From assembly GCA_050734915.1 (NCBI GenBank), contig JBOHUX010000061.1, positions 1 through 12,526 on the forward strand: a stretch of DNA of 12,526 nt. The letters run 5' to 3'. Every line of letters begins with the position of its first letter. The stretch's first letter is position 1. Shown here one piece after another: positions 1 through 6,991 of this stretch. Below the pieces are notes generated by a model that saw only the letters and a program-made list of their open reading frames with translations, searched no databases and was not told the DNA's origin. The position numbers and the translations under genes were made by a program. Origin of the DNA: JBOHUX01 sp050734915 (GTDB lineage Bacteria > Chloroflexota > Dormibacteria > Dormibacterales > Dormibacteraceae).

Positions 1-602
1 GCGTCGAAGTGGGCGCCCAGGACTGCTACTGGGAGCCCAGCGGCGCCTTCACGGGCGCCGTCTCCGCCGCCATGCTGGCCGGGTGGTGCCGCTGGGTGAT
101 CGTCGGCCACTCCGAGCGCCGCCTCCAGTTCGGTGAAACCGACGAGACGGTGGCGCGCAAGGCCGCGGCGGCCCTCTCGAACCAGCTCGGCGTCATCCTC
201 TGCGTGGGCGAGAGCGAGGAGGAGAACGGGGCCGGGCGCACGGACGAGGTGGTCACCCACCAGCTGGGGGCGGCGCTGGCCGGCTGCGCGGCCGACGATG
301 TCGCCCTCCTGGCGATCGCCTACGAGCCCGTCTGGGCGATCGGGACCGGGCGCAGCGCCGACCCCGAGCACGCCTACAAGGCGATGCGGACGATCCGCCA
401 CCTGATCTCGGAGGCGCTCGGCAAGGGCGCCGCCAAGAAGGTGCGCGTGCTCTACGGAGGGAGCGTCAGCTCGGAGAACGTGCAGTCCTACGTCGAGCTG
501 CCCAACTGCGACGGCTGCCTGGTCGGCGGCGCCAGCCTGAGGGCGGACGAGTTCTCGAACATGATCAGGGTCGTCGCCGAGGTGTACGGGGAGGGACGTT
601 GA
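1..602 (+). CDS. tpiA: Triosephosphate isomerase, 5'-truncated by the window edge
   Basis: This enzyme interconverts dihydroxyacetone phosphate and glyceraldehyde 3-phosphate in cytosolic glycolysis and gluconeogenesis. The reading frame is open from base 3, so the start lies outside the window. About 200 residues are visible against a usual length near 250, so roughly the first 50, including the catalytic Lys, are missing. Visible family landmarks are VGAQ, GAFTG, the catalytic His in VGHSERR (codon 108-110), the catalytic Glu in AYEPVWAIGTG (codon 324-326) and the phosphate-binding YGGSV (from 453). The usually conserved Glu of GAFTGE is Ala here. The stop overlaps the TTG start of the next gene (TTGA), which suggests translational coupling to the downstream glycolytic mutase. 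The identification is very secure. Confidence 0.97.
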   Translation, partial: VEVGAQDCYWEPSGAFTGAVSAAMLAGWCRWVIVGHSERRLQFGETDETVARKAAAALSNQLGVILCVGESEEENGAGRTDEVVTHQLGAALAGCAADDVALLAIAYEPVWAIGTGRSADPEHAYKAMRTIRHLISEALGKGAAKKVRVLYGGSVSSENVQSYVELPNCDGCLVGGASLRADEFSNMIRVVAEVYGEGR

Positions 603-1900
603 AGAAGATCCTGTACGTGGTCCTGGACGGCGTTGGCGACCGCCCATGCGCCGCCCTCGGCGGGCGGACGCCTCTCGAGGCGGCCGCCACCCCGTTCCTG
701 GACCGGCTCGTCGCCAGGGCGCAGACCGGACTCATGGACACCATCGCCGCCGGCGTGGCGCCGGAGTCGGACGCCGCCGTGATGAGCATCCTCGGCTACG
801 ACCTGGACCGCTACTACACCGGTCGGGGGCCGCTGGAGTCGCACGGAGCGGGGCTCGAGGTCCGGGACGGGGACATCGCCTGGCGGGCCAACTTCGGAAC
901 CGTGGACGGCAGTTGGAAGATCATCGACCGCCGAGTGGGGAGGAACCTCGGGGACCCGGAGGCGCAGGAACTGGCCGAGGCCGTCGAGGCTTCCGTGCGG
1001 CTCCCCGAGGCGGGCTTCGAGTTCCGCCACACTCTCGGACACCGCGCCTGCCTGGTCATCCGGCGCCCGGGGACGGTCCTGTCGGGCGAGGTGGACAACT
1101 GCGACCCCGGATACCGGCGTCACGGGGCCTTCTCGGTCGCGGTGCCGAATCCCGGCGACCGGGTCCAGGAGGCCGCGGCGCTGGATGGCTCCGCGGCCGC
1201 CCGGATCGCCGCCGAGCTGACCAACGAGTTCATGCGGCGCAGCTACGAGATCCTCGACGGGCACCCCGTCAACCGGCGGCGCCGGGAGGAGGGGAAGATG
1301 GCCGGCAACATGATCCTGCTCCGCGACGCCGGGAACCGGCTGCCCAAGCTGCCCTCCCTCGAGGAACGGTTCGGAGTCCGCTTCGGGAGCCTCGTCGAGA
1401 TGCCGGTCGAGATCGGCATCGCCGAGTTGACGGGGATGGGCCAGGTCCCGGTCGCCTCCACCGCCGAGGACCCCGAGGCCGGGTATCGGGACTGGTCCGC
1501 CAGGACCGTGTCCGGGCTTCGAGAGTTCGGCGGCCTCTACGTGCACCTCAAGGGCCCGGACCTGTTCGGCCACGACGGGGACGCGGCCGGCAAGAGGGCG
1601 AACATCGAGCAGATCGACCGCTTCTACTTCGGGCCCTTGATGGCCGAGCTGACGCCGGCCGGGGTCGTCGTCGCCGTCACCGCCGACCACAGCACGCCGT
1701 GCGGCCTGGGTGCACATTCCGCCGACCCGGTGCCGCTGCTGATCGCCACCGACGGCCTGGAGGCGGAGGGGGCCCCCAAGTTCGCGGAGTCGGCGTGCGC
1801 CCGGGGCCGGTTGGGCCGCATTCGCGGCCCGGAGCTGCTGCCGCGCCTGGTCGAGCTCGCCCGCGCGGCAGGCCAGGAGCCGGGGGCCCGGGTCGTGTGA
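599..1900 (+). CDS. apgM: 2,3-bisphosphoglycerate-independent phosphoglycerate mutase, archaeal (ApgM) type
   Basis: It interconverts 3- and 2-phosphoglycerate, the glycolytic step after phosphoglycerate kinase. The protein is 433 aa, slightly longer than the roughly 400-aa archaeal enzymes. It belongs to the alkaline phosphatase superfamily of metal-dependent enzymes: the N-terminal LDGVGD (D10, D14) binds metal, PESDAAVMSILGYD carries the likely phosphorylated Ser57, and DLFGHDGD (D321, H325) and TADHSTP (D363, H364) supply the second set of metal ligands. The TTG start is favoured because the family's N-terminal strand begins there, a GGGAGGG stretch lies just upstream, and it overlaps the tpiA stop by 4 nt. 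Its place after tpiA fits a glycolytic operon. The family is secure; individual residue roles are assigned by analogy. Confidence 0.94.
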   Translation: MKKILYVVLDGVGDRPCAALGGRTPLEAAATPFLDRLVARAQTGLMDTIAAGVAPESDAAVMSILGYDLDRYYTGRGPLESHGAGLEVRDGDIAWRANFGTVDGSWKIIDRRVGRNLGDPEAQELAEAVEASVRLPEAGFEFRHTLGHRACLVIRRPGTVLSGEVDNCDPGYRRHGAFSVAVPNPGDRVQEAAALDGSAAARIAAELTNEFMRRSYEILDGHPVNRRRREEGKMAGNMILLRDAGNRLPKLPSLEERFGVRFGSLVEMPVEIGIAELTGMGQVPVASTAEDPEAGYRDWSARTVSGLREFGGLYVHLKGPDLFGHDGDAAGKRANIEQIDRFYFGPLMAELTPAGVVVAVTADHSTPCGLGAHSADPVPLLIATDGLEAEGAPKFAESACARGRLGRIRGPELLPRLVELARAAGQEPGARVV

Positions 1901-1910
1901 CCGTCTCTCC

Positions 1911-1916
1911 TACACT
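1911..1916 (+). promoter_or_regulatory. Candidate -10 element (TACACT) upstream of the superoxide dismutase gene
   Basis: TACACT fits the TAnnnT pattern and sits about 45 nt before the sod start, just after the apgM stop. No convincing -35 is seen 16-18 bp upstream. The context, TACACTGGTAGTG, resembles the TAGACTGGCAGTG that precedes the aminotransferase gene, which raises the likelihood that both are real promoter elements. Confidence 0.35.
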
Positions 1917-1961
1917 GGTAGTGATCGGCTGTCCGGCGACCCAGATGGAGGAGATTGACCC

Positions 1962-2573
1962 ATGGCGTTCGAGCTTCCGCCGCTTCCCTATCCGTACAAC
2001 GCGCTCGACCCCCACATCGACGAGACGACGATGCAGATCCACCACGACCGCCACCACGCGGCCTACGTGAACAACGCCAACGCGGCGCTGGAGAAGCACC
2101 CCGAGCTGGAGGGGAGGAGCGTCGAGGACCTCCTGCGCGGGCTCGACAGCGTCCCCGAGGACGTGCGCACCGCGCTCCGCAACAATGCTGGTGGCCACGC
2201 CAACCATTCGCTCTTCTGGCAGGTCATGTCGCCCGATGGCGGCGGCCAGCCCGACGGTGACCTCGGGAGCGCGGTCAAGCAGGCGTTCGGCAGCTTCGAG
2301 GCGTTCAAGGACGAGCTGTCCAAGAAGGCGGCGGGGCAGTTCGGCAGCGGCTGGGGCTGGCTGGTGGTGGACGGCGGCGGCCTCAAGGTCGTCTCGACCC
2401 CCAACCAGGACAGTCCCCTCATGCAGGGCCTGACGCCCCTCCTCGGGGTGGACGTCTGGGAGCATGCCTACTACCTCAAGTACCAGAACAAGCGGGCCGA
2501 CTACCTGGCCGCCTGGTGGAACGTGGTCAACTGGAAGGCGGTCGCGGAGCGATACGGGAAGGCCGCGAGGTAG
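1962..2573 (+). CDS. sodA: Superoxide dismutase, Fe/Mn family, Mn-type
   Basis: It converts superoxide to oxygen and hydrogen peroxide. It is 203 aa, normal for the family, and has no signal peptide, so it is cytosolic. The four expected metal ligands are visible: H27 in the IHHDRHH helix, H82 in ANHSLFW, and D164 and H168 in DVWEHAYYLKYQNKR. The GGHANH segment and Gln149 in TPNQDSP match the second-sphere pattern of manganese rather than iron enzymes; this metal assignment is inferred from family knowledge. The ATG has a strong GGAGGAG about 8 nt upstream. It lies between glycolytic genes and secG with its own candidate promoter, and a GC-rich hairpin follows the stop. The identification is secure. 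Confidence 0.96.
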   Translation: MAFELPPLPYPYNALDPHIDETTMQIHHDRHHAAYVNNANAALEKHPELEGRSVEDLLRGLDSVPEDVRTALRNNAGGHANHSLFWQVMSPDGGGQPDGDLGSAVKQAFGSFEAFKDELSKKAAGQFGSGWGWLVVDGGGLKVVSTPNQDSPLMQGLTPLLGVDVWEHAYYLKYQNKRADYLAAWWNVVNWKAVAERYGKAAR

Positions 2574-2579
2574 GCCACC

Positions 2580-2603
2580 CCGGCACCGGGCCCCGGCTGC
2601 CGG
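2580..2603 (+). terminator. GC-rich stem-loop after the superoxide dismutase gene
   Basis: The arms CCGGCA and TGCCGG pair. The inner CCGG/CCGG pairs as well, with one bulged C and a 3-nt loop. It starts 7 nt after the sod stop and lies before the secG promoter. There is no T-tract, so this is a possible terminator of the high-GC type, not a classical intrinsic one. Confidence 0.4.
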
Positions 2604-2627
2604 CCGGGACCTGAGCCGCGGGGCGGT

Positions 2628-2633
2628 TAGAAT
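2628..2633 (+). promoter_or_regulatory. Candidate -10 element (TAGAAT) for secG, leaderless geometry
   Basis: TAGAAT is a near-consensus TAnnnT box ending 11 nt before the secG ATG, so transcription would begin within a few bases of the start codon. There is no Shine-Dalgarno sequence between it and the ATG. A partial -35 (GGGACC) lies 16 bp upstream. Confidence 0.45.
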
Positions 2634-2644
2634 CCCTGGCGTTC

Positions 2645-2893
2645 ATGCAGAGCCTCAAGGGACCGCTCGGCACCCTCGAGGTCATCAGCGCGATCCTGCT
2701 GATGGCCAGCGTCCTCCTGCAGACGCCCAAGGCCAGCGGGCTCGGCGGCACCATCGGCGGTGGCGACTCGAGCCTGGGCGGCGGATACCGGACCCGACGC
2801 GGGCTCGAGCGGCAGATCTACTGGACGACGTGGGTGCTCATCGTCGCCTTCCTGATCGTGTCGGCGCTCTACATCGTGGTCTCGTCGCATTAG
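2645..2893 (+). CDS. secG: Preprotein translocase subunit SecG
   Basis: SecG is the small accessory subunit of the SecYEG protein-export channel in the cytoplasmic membrane. The 82-aa product shows the family layout: a first membrane segment at about residues 10-26 (EVISAILLMASVLLQ), the LLQ-x-x-KASGLGG motif and glycine-rich GGGDSSLGGG loop, then a second membrane segment at about residues 58-78 (IYWTTWVLIVAFLIVSALYI). Location close to tpiA and the phosphoglycerate mutase is typical for secG in Gram-positive-type bacteria. The ATG follows a TAGAAT box by only 11 nt and has no ribosome binding site, so the mRNA is probably leaderless. The length is normal for the family. Confidence 0.92.
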   Translation: MQSLKGPLGTLEVISAILLMASVLLQTPKASGLGGTIGGGDSSLGGGYRTRRGLERQIYWTTWVLIVAFLIVSALYIVVSSH

Positions 2894-2954
2894 CTGATGG
2901 CGGCGACGATCCGTCGATACCCGGAATCGCTCATCTAGCGGCCTGTCCCGGAAT

Positions 2955-2987
2955 GGCGGCCGGTCGGGTCGTCCGGGCCGGGCCGCC
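2955..2987 (+). other. Inverted repeat directly upstream of the peptide-binding lipoprotein gene
   Basis: GGCGGCC and GGCCGCC form a 7-bp perfect stem around a 19-nt GC-rich interior. It ends 9 nt before the ATG of the lipoprotein gene and 94 nt after the secG stop. It could end secG transcription or act as a 5' UTR hairpin for the lipoprotein gene, which has no visible Shine-Dalgarno sequence. In such GC-rich DNA a chance stem is also possible. Confidence 0.3.
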
Positions 2988-2996
2988 CGCGGACCG

Positions 2997-4631
2997 ATGC
3001 TAAGAGCGCGGTCGCGGCGGGCGCGGCTCCTCGGTTTCTGCCTGGGCGCGGTCCTCCTGGCCGGTTGCCGGATCAGCCCGTCGTCGCTGGCGGCCCGGAT
3101 CAGCCCCGCCCGCGGCGGATCGGTGACCGAGGCCATCGTCGGGGTCCCGGGCATGCTCAACCCTCTGCTCGCGCAGGACGCGAGCGCGCACGACATCGAC
3201 CGGCTGATCTACCAGGGGCTGACATCGGTGGACGGACAGCAGCGACCCCGGCCCCTCCTCGCCAGCGGCTGGACGCTGTCCCCGGATCGCCTGACCTACA
3301 CGTTCACGCTCCGGCCGGGCGTGCGCTGGGCCGATGGCAGGCCGCTGCTGGTGGAGGACGTGCTCTTCACCTTCGAGGTCCTCCAGGATCCCACCTACGC
3401 CCAGGGCGCCGACCCCTGGCAATCGATCAAGGTGGCGCGGGCGGGGCGGGACCGGGTCAGCTTCACGCTCAAAGCCCCCAGCGTCTCGTTCCCGTTCTTG
3501 CTCACGATCGGAATCATCCCCGCCCACGCGTTCCGCTCGGGCCGGCCCGCGGACGTGGCCAGGGACCCCCATAGCGGCGCCCAGGCCTTCGGAACCGGCC
3601 CCTTCATGGTGCAGTCGATATCGGCCGACCACCGGACCGTGACTCTGCGCCGGAACCCCTATGGAAGCCCCGCCCCGTACCTGGACCACTTCGTCTTCCA
3701 CGCCTATCCGACGCTCTCCGGGGCCCTCAACGCGGTCATCGACGGCGAGGCCGACGCCGTCGGTGGCGTCCAGCCCCCCCAGCTGCCGGCGGTCGCCAAC
3801 CGCGGCGACCTGGCCGTCCACGAGCAGCGAACCTTCGCCCAGATGGCGGTCTTCCTGGATCTCTCCCCACTCAGCTCGGGATACTTCGGCGTCCCCCAGG
3901 TGCGGCAGGCCCTGAACCGGGCCATCGACCGTCGCGCCATCATCGGAGCTGTGCTCGACGGGCATGCGGACGTCGCCACGGGACCGATCCCGCCCACCAA
4001 CTGGGCCTACTCGCCGCGCGCCGCGGCGGCACTCTCCCACGACCGGGCGGCGGCGGCCCGCGGGCTCGATGCGGAGGGCTGGAGGCTGCCCGTCCGAGGG
4101 TCGGTGCGAGAACGGGCCGGCAAGTCCTTCGAGGTCACGCTGGTCACGCCCGACGCCTATCCGTACAGGGAGGTCGCGGAGCAGGTCCACCGTCAGCTGG
4201 CGGCCATCGGAGTGAGGGTGGTCCTGGACAAGGTCCCCTCCTCGATCCTGGTCGGGCGCTACCTCATCCCGCGCGAGTATCAGATGGCCCTCACCCAGCT
4301 CGACTCCGGACCGGATGCCGACCAGTCCGCCTTCTGGCACTCGGGAGCGTCGGGGGGAGGCCTCAACTTCACGCCGGTCCCTCGTCAAGCCCTCATCGAC
4401 AAGGACCTGGAGGACGCCGAGGCGGCGACGACCCGCGCGGCCAGGATGCCCATCTACGATGACTTCCAGCGGCTCCTCGCGCAGGCGGCGCCCGCCATCT
4501 ACATCTACGAGCCGCACTACCTGTACGTCGTCAACACCCGCGTCCACGGCGTCCGGATGAACCGTGTCGTGGAGCCCGTAGACCGATTTCGGGACGTGGC
4601 TCGCTGGTATGTCGTGAGCACCGGCGGCTGA
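2997..4631 (+). CDS. Peptide ABC transporter substrate-binding lipoprotein (SBP family 5)
   Basis: It is predicted to be an extracytoplasmic, lipid-anchored solute-binding protein for oligopeptides or related solutes. The Arg-rich N-terminus (RARSRRAR) precedes a hydrophobic stretch and a lipobox LLAGC, so Cys24 would be lipidated. The mature part has the DppA/OppA fold signature: MLNPLLAQDASAHDIDRLIYQGL at the start, then the LASGWTLSPDRLTYTFTLRPGVRWADG and VLFTFEVLQDP segments, GTGPFMV, and VRQALNRAIDR in the middle. Its 544 aa are normal for the family. No permease or ATPase gene lies beside it, so it would have to work with a transporter encoded elsewhere. No Shine-Dalgarno sequence precedes the ATG; the start is chosen because it gives a complete lipoprotein signal. 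The exact ligand cannot be told. Confidence 0.9.
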   Translation: MLRARSRRARLLGFCLGAVLLAGCRISPSSLAARISPARGGSVTEAIVGVPGMLNPLLAQDASAHDIDRLIYQGLTSVDGQQRPRPLLASGWTLSPDRLTYTFTLRPGVRWADGRPLLVEDVLFTFEVLQDPTYAQGADPWQSIKVARAGRDRVSFTLKAPSVSFPFLLTIGIIPAHAFRSGRPADVARDPHSGAQAFGTGPFMVQSISADHRTVTLRRNPYGSPAPYLDHFVFHAYPTLSGALNAVIDGEADAVGGVQPPQLPAVANRGDLAVHEQRTFAQMAVFLDLSPLSSGYFGVPQVRQALNRAIDRRAIIGAVLDGHADVATGPIPPTNWAYSPRAAAALSHDRAAAARGLDAEGWRLPVRGSVRERAGKSFEVTLVTPDAYPYREVAEQVHRQLAAIGVRVVLDKVPSSILVGRYLIPREYQMALTQLDSGPDADQSAFWHSGASGGGLNFTPVPRQALIDKDLEDAEAATTRAARMPIYDDFQRLLAQAAPAIYIYEPHYLYVVNTRVHGVRMNRVVEPVDRFRDVARWYVVSTGG

Positions 4632-4690
4632 CGGTTTTGGAACGCCCCCCGGTGCCGGTGAGGCGGTCCGGCAGGAGGCGAGGAGGATTC

Positions 4691-5467
4691 ATGGAGCTGG
4701 GTTTGGAGGGCGCGCGGGCGCTGGTGACGGCCGCCAGCCGGGGCCTCGGGCGCGCGTGCGCCGAGGCGCTGGCGGGCGAGCGGGCGGCCGTGTTCGTCTC
4801 CTCGCGCAACGAGGTCGCCCTGCGAGCGGCGGCGGACGCCATGGGCGCCTGCGGGCACCACGCGGCAGACCTCGCGGGCGAGGGCGAGATCGAGCCCCTG
4901 GTGGCGGCCGCGGCCGAGCGGCTGGGGGGCCTCGACATCCTGGTCGCCAACGCGGGCGGGCCGCCCCGCGGCGACTTCGAGAGCGTCCCCGACCAGCTCT
5001 GGGCGGCGTCCTACCAGCTGACGCTGATGAGCGCCGTGCGGCTGGCGCGGGCCGCGCTCCCGCACCTCCGGAGATCCGACCGGGGCCGGATCGTCTTCAT
5101 CACGTCGCTGACGGCGCGCGAGCCGGCCACCGACCTGCTGCTCTCGAGCGCCCTGCGCCCGGCGGTGGCGGGGCTGGCGAAGGCGCTCGCCTCCGAGCTG
5201 GCGCCCGAGGGCGTGACCGTCAACTGCATCCTGCCCAGCCGGGTGCTGACCGACCGCGTGCGCGAGCTGGAGGCGATCAAGGCCGGCCACGCGGGCGTCG
5301 GGCTCGAGGACCAGATGCAGCGGACGGCGGCGGGGATCCCGGTCCGGCGGTTCGGGACGCCCTCGGAGGTGGGGGCCGTCTGCGCCTTTCTCTGCTCTCG
5401 GCAGGCGGCCTACGTGACCGGCCAGGGCATCGCGGTGGACGGCGGCGCCGCGCTCTCGGTGCACTGA
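4691..5467 (+). CDS. SDR-family protein (FabG-like) lacking the catalytic Tyr and Lys
   Basis: This is a Rossmann-fold short-chain dehydrogenase/reductase homologue of 258 aa. The cofactor-binding TAASRGLG (T13-G20) and the structural NAGG (N87-G90) are present, as are the C-terminal VTGQGIAVDGG strand and the NCILPS segment. The active-site Ser is probably S139 (ITSL). At the expected spacing, S+13 and then +4, the YxxxK pair reads S152 and R156 (LSSALR), so the classical Tyr-Lys pair is absent. Related SDRs with an Ser/Arg pair exist in bacteria, but their reactions are not clear to me, so no substrate is assigned. The ATG at 4691 is chosen over the in-frame TTG at 4637 because AGGAGG lies 4 nt before it and the fold starts there. 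A strong hairpin follows the stop. Confidence 0.88.
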   Translation: MELGLEGARALVTAASRGLGRACAEALAGERAAVFVSSRNEVALRAAADAMGACGHHAADLAGEGEIEPLVAAAAERLGGLDILVANAGGPPRGDFESVPDQLWAASYQLTLMSAVRLARAALPHLRRSDRGRIVFITSLTAREPATDLLLSSALRPAVAGLAKALASELAPEGVTVNCILPSRVLTDRVRELEAIKAGHAGVGLEDQMQRTAAGIPVRRFGTPSEVGAVCAFLCSRQAAYVTGQGIAVDGGAALSVH

Positions 5468-5474
5468 CCGGGAG

Positions 5475-5492
5475 CCTGGCGCGCTCGCCAGG
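5475..5492 (+). terminator. Stem-loop after the SDR gene
   Basis: CCTGGCG and CGCCAGG form a perfect 7-bp stem with a 4-nt loop (CGCT), starting 7 nt after the SDR stop and ending 18 nt before the aminotransferase -10 box. There is no T-tract. Its place between a stop codon and a new promoter supports a terminator role. Confidence 0.5.
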
Positions 5493-5510
5493 GGCGGGGC
5501 GAGCGGGCGG

Positions 5511-5516
5511 TAGACT
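5511..5516 (+). promoter_or_regulatory. Candidate -10 element (TAGACT) for the aminotransferase gene, leaderless geometry
   Basis: TAGACT fits TAnnnT and ends 9 nt before the GTG start at 5526. No Shine-Dalgarno sequence fits in the gap, so initiation would be at or next to the transcript 5' end. No -35 match is clear. Confidence 0.42.
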
Positions 5517-5525
5517 GGCAGTGCG

Positions 5526-6722
5526 GTGGGGATCAGGTTCGCGCAGCGCATGGAGCGGCTGGGCACCGAGGGGGCCTTCGAGGTGCTGGCCCGGGCCCGG
5601 CGGCTCGAGGCCGAGGGCAACGAGATCATCCATCTGGAGATCGGCGAACCGGACTTCGCGACGCCGGACAACATCGTCGAGGCCGCGATCGGGGCCCTCC
5701 ACGAGGGTCATACGCATTACACGCCGGCGAGCGGCATGCTCGAGGCCCGGCAGGCGGTGGCCGAGTTCGTCGGTGACCGCCTGGGGGTTGCCGTCGAGCC
5801 GACCGAGGTGGTGCTGGTACCCGGCTCCAAGAACGTCCTGCTCTTCACGCTGCTGGCCTGTGTCGAGCCCGGGGACGAGGTCATCCTCCCGGACCCGGGG
5901 TATCCCGTCTACAGCTCGCTGGTGTCGTTCATCGGCGCGGTCCCGGTGCCCATCACCCTTCGCGAAGATCGGGATTTCCGCATGGACCTCGACGAGCTGG
6001 CCTCGCTGGTCACGCCGCGGACGCGCGTGCTCATCGTCAACACGCCCCAGAACCCGACCGGCGGCATCCTCACCCGCGACGACGTCGAGTTCATCTCCGA
6101 GCTGGCGTCGGCCCGCGATCTGCTGGTGGTCGCAGACGAGATCTATTCGCAGATCGTCTACGGGTTCGAGCACGTCTCGCTGCTCTCCCAGGCGGGCATG
6201 CGCGAGCGCACAGTGCTCATGGACGGGTTCTCCAAGTCCTACGCGATGTGCGGCTGGCGGCTCGGCTACGGGGTGGCGCCGCCGGCCCTCGCCGCCAAGC
6301 TCGACACGCTGATGATCAACTCCTCGTCCTGCGCGGCCGCCTTCACCCAGGTCGCCGCCGTCGAGGCGCTGCGGTCCCCCGAGTCCGGCCGGGCGGTCGC
6401 CCGCATGGTGGGCCACTTCGAGCGGCGCCGTGACCTGCTGGTCGACGGTCTCAACGCGATCCCGGGCTTCCGCTGTCGGCGCCCGCAGGGGGCCTTCTAC
6501 GTGTTCCCCAACATCGAGGGGACCGGGCTCGGAGAGCGCGAGCTGGCCGATCGCCTCCTGAGCGAGGCCGGGGTCGCCGTGCTGCCGGGCACCGCCTTCG
6601 GGGCCGCCGGCGCGGGTCACCTCCGGCTCGCCTACACTCAGGACGAGCGCAGCCTGGTCCGTGCCATCGAGAGGATCGGCGCCTTCGTGGCCACCGCGAG
6701 GGCGGTCAGCCCGACCCCGTGA
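5526..6722 (+). CDS. Class I/II PLP-dependent aminotransferase
   Basis: It is predicted to transfer an amino group between an amino acid and a 2-oxo acid with pyridoxal phosphate, in the cytosol. The 398-aa protein has every fold-type I landmark in order: EIGEPDFATP near the N-terminus, THYTPASGM, the NTPQNPTGG motif (N176 contacts PLP), ADEIYSQIVY (D204 and Y207), the Schiff-base lysine K237 in FSKSYAMCGWRLGYG, and the substrate-carboxylate arginine R367 in GHLRLAY. This pattern is typical of the aspartate/alanine/aromatic aminotransferase group. The donor cannot be decided from sequence alone, so no symbol is given. The GTG start is supported by the -10 box 9 nt upstream and by the N-terminus matching the family. 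The next gene begins 270 nt later, so it is probably a single-gene unit. Confidence 0.92.
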   Translation: MGIRFAQRMERLGTEGAFEVLARARRLEAEGNEIIHLEIGEPDFATPDNIVEAAIGALHEGHTHYTPASGMLEARQAVAEFVGDRLGVAVEPTEVVLVPGSKNVLLFTLLACVEPGDEVILPDPGYPVYSSLVSFIGAVPVPITLREDRDFRMDLDELASLVTPRTRVLIVNTPQNPTGGILTRDDVEFISELASARDLLVVADEIYSQIVYGFEHVSLLSQAGMRERTVLMDGFSKSYAMCGWRLGYGVAPPALAAKLDTLMINSSSCAAAFTQVAAVEALRSPESGRAVARMVGHFERRRDLLVDGLNAIPGFRCRRPQGAFYVFPNIEGTGLGERELADRLLSEAGVAVLPGTAFGAAGAGHLRLAYTQDERSLVRAIERIGAFVATARAVSPTP

Positions 6723-6779
6723 GGTGCGCCCCGTAAGGAGGCGGCCGGGGTACCGGAGAGGCGTCCCGCAGAATCGCAC

Positions 6780-6808
6780 TTGCGCTGCCGCCCGTCTTCG
6801 CCTACGGT
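6780..6808 (+). promoter_or_regulatory. Candidate sigma70-type promoter in the satP upstream region
   Basis: TTGCGC (6780-6785) and TACGGT (6803-6808) are 17 bp apart. This is the best -35/-10 pair in the 269-nt gap before the acetate permease gene and would give a 5' UTR of about 175 nt. A CGCA/TGCG inverted repeat (6767-6770 and 6781-6784) overlaps the -35 and might be a regulator contact. This is sequence pattern only. Confidence 0.3.
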
Positions 6809-6855
6809 TTATGCGACCGAGGTTCTGTTTTCGAGGCGAGGACAGGAGGAAGGGC

Positions 6856-6909
6856 GTGGTATCGAGTCTCCGCAAGGTCGATCTCGGCGCCACCGAGCGG
6901 CCGCCGTAG
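6856..6909 (+). CDS. Possible 17-codon upstream ORF before satP
   Basis: A GTG at 6856 sits 6 nt after AGGAGG (6844-6849) and opens a 17-codon frame ending in TAG, 82 nt before satP. The encoded peptide (VSSLRKVDLGATERPP after the start) has no recognisable motif. It could be a leader peptide in the satP 5' UTR; equally, a purine-rich stretch before a GTG arises easily by chance here. The rest of 6723-6991 shows nothing else I can support. Confidence 0.2.
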   Translation: MVSSLRKVDLGATERPP

Positions 6910-6991
6910 TCGCCGATCGCGACGGGTTTCCGATCCTCCGCGCGCACCGGCACGCGGGCGTCCACCAATCGGTTAAGGAGGGTTCACTCCC

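Noticed and set aside
488..1717. Long - strand ORF of 409 aa opposite apgM
   Set aside because: It is a mirror frame of a gene with clear catalytic motifs; its product is repetitive in Gly, Pro, Arg and Val with no domain pattern, as expected from GC-rich third positions.
2464..3003. 179-aa + strand ORF spanning the end of sod and secG
   Set aside because: Out-of-frame shadow across two recognised genes; Arg/Pro-rich with no domain.
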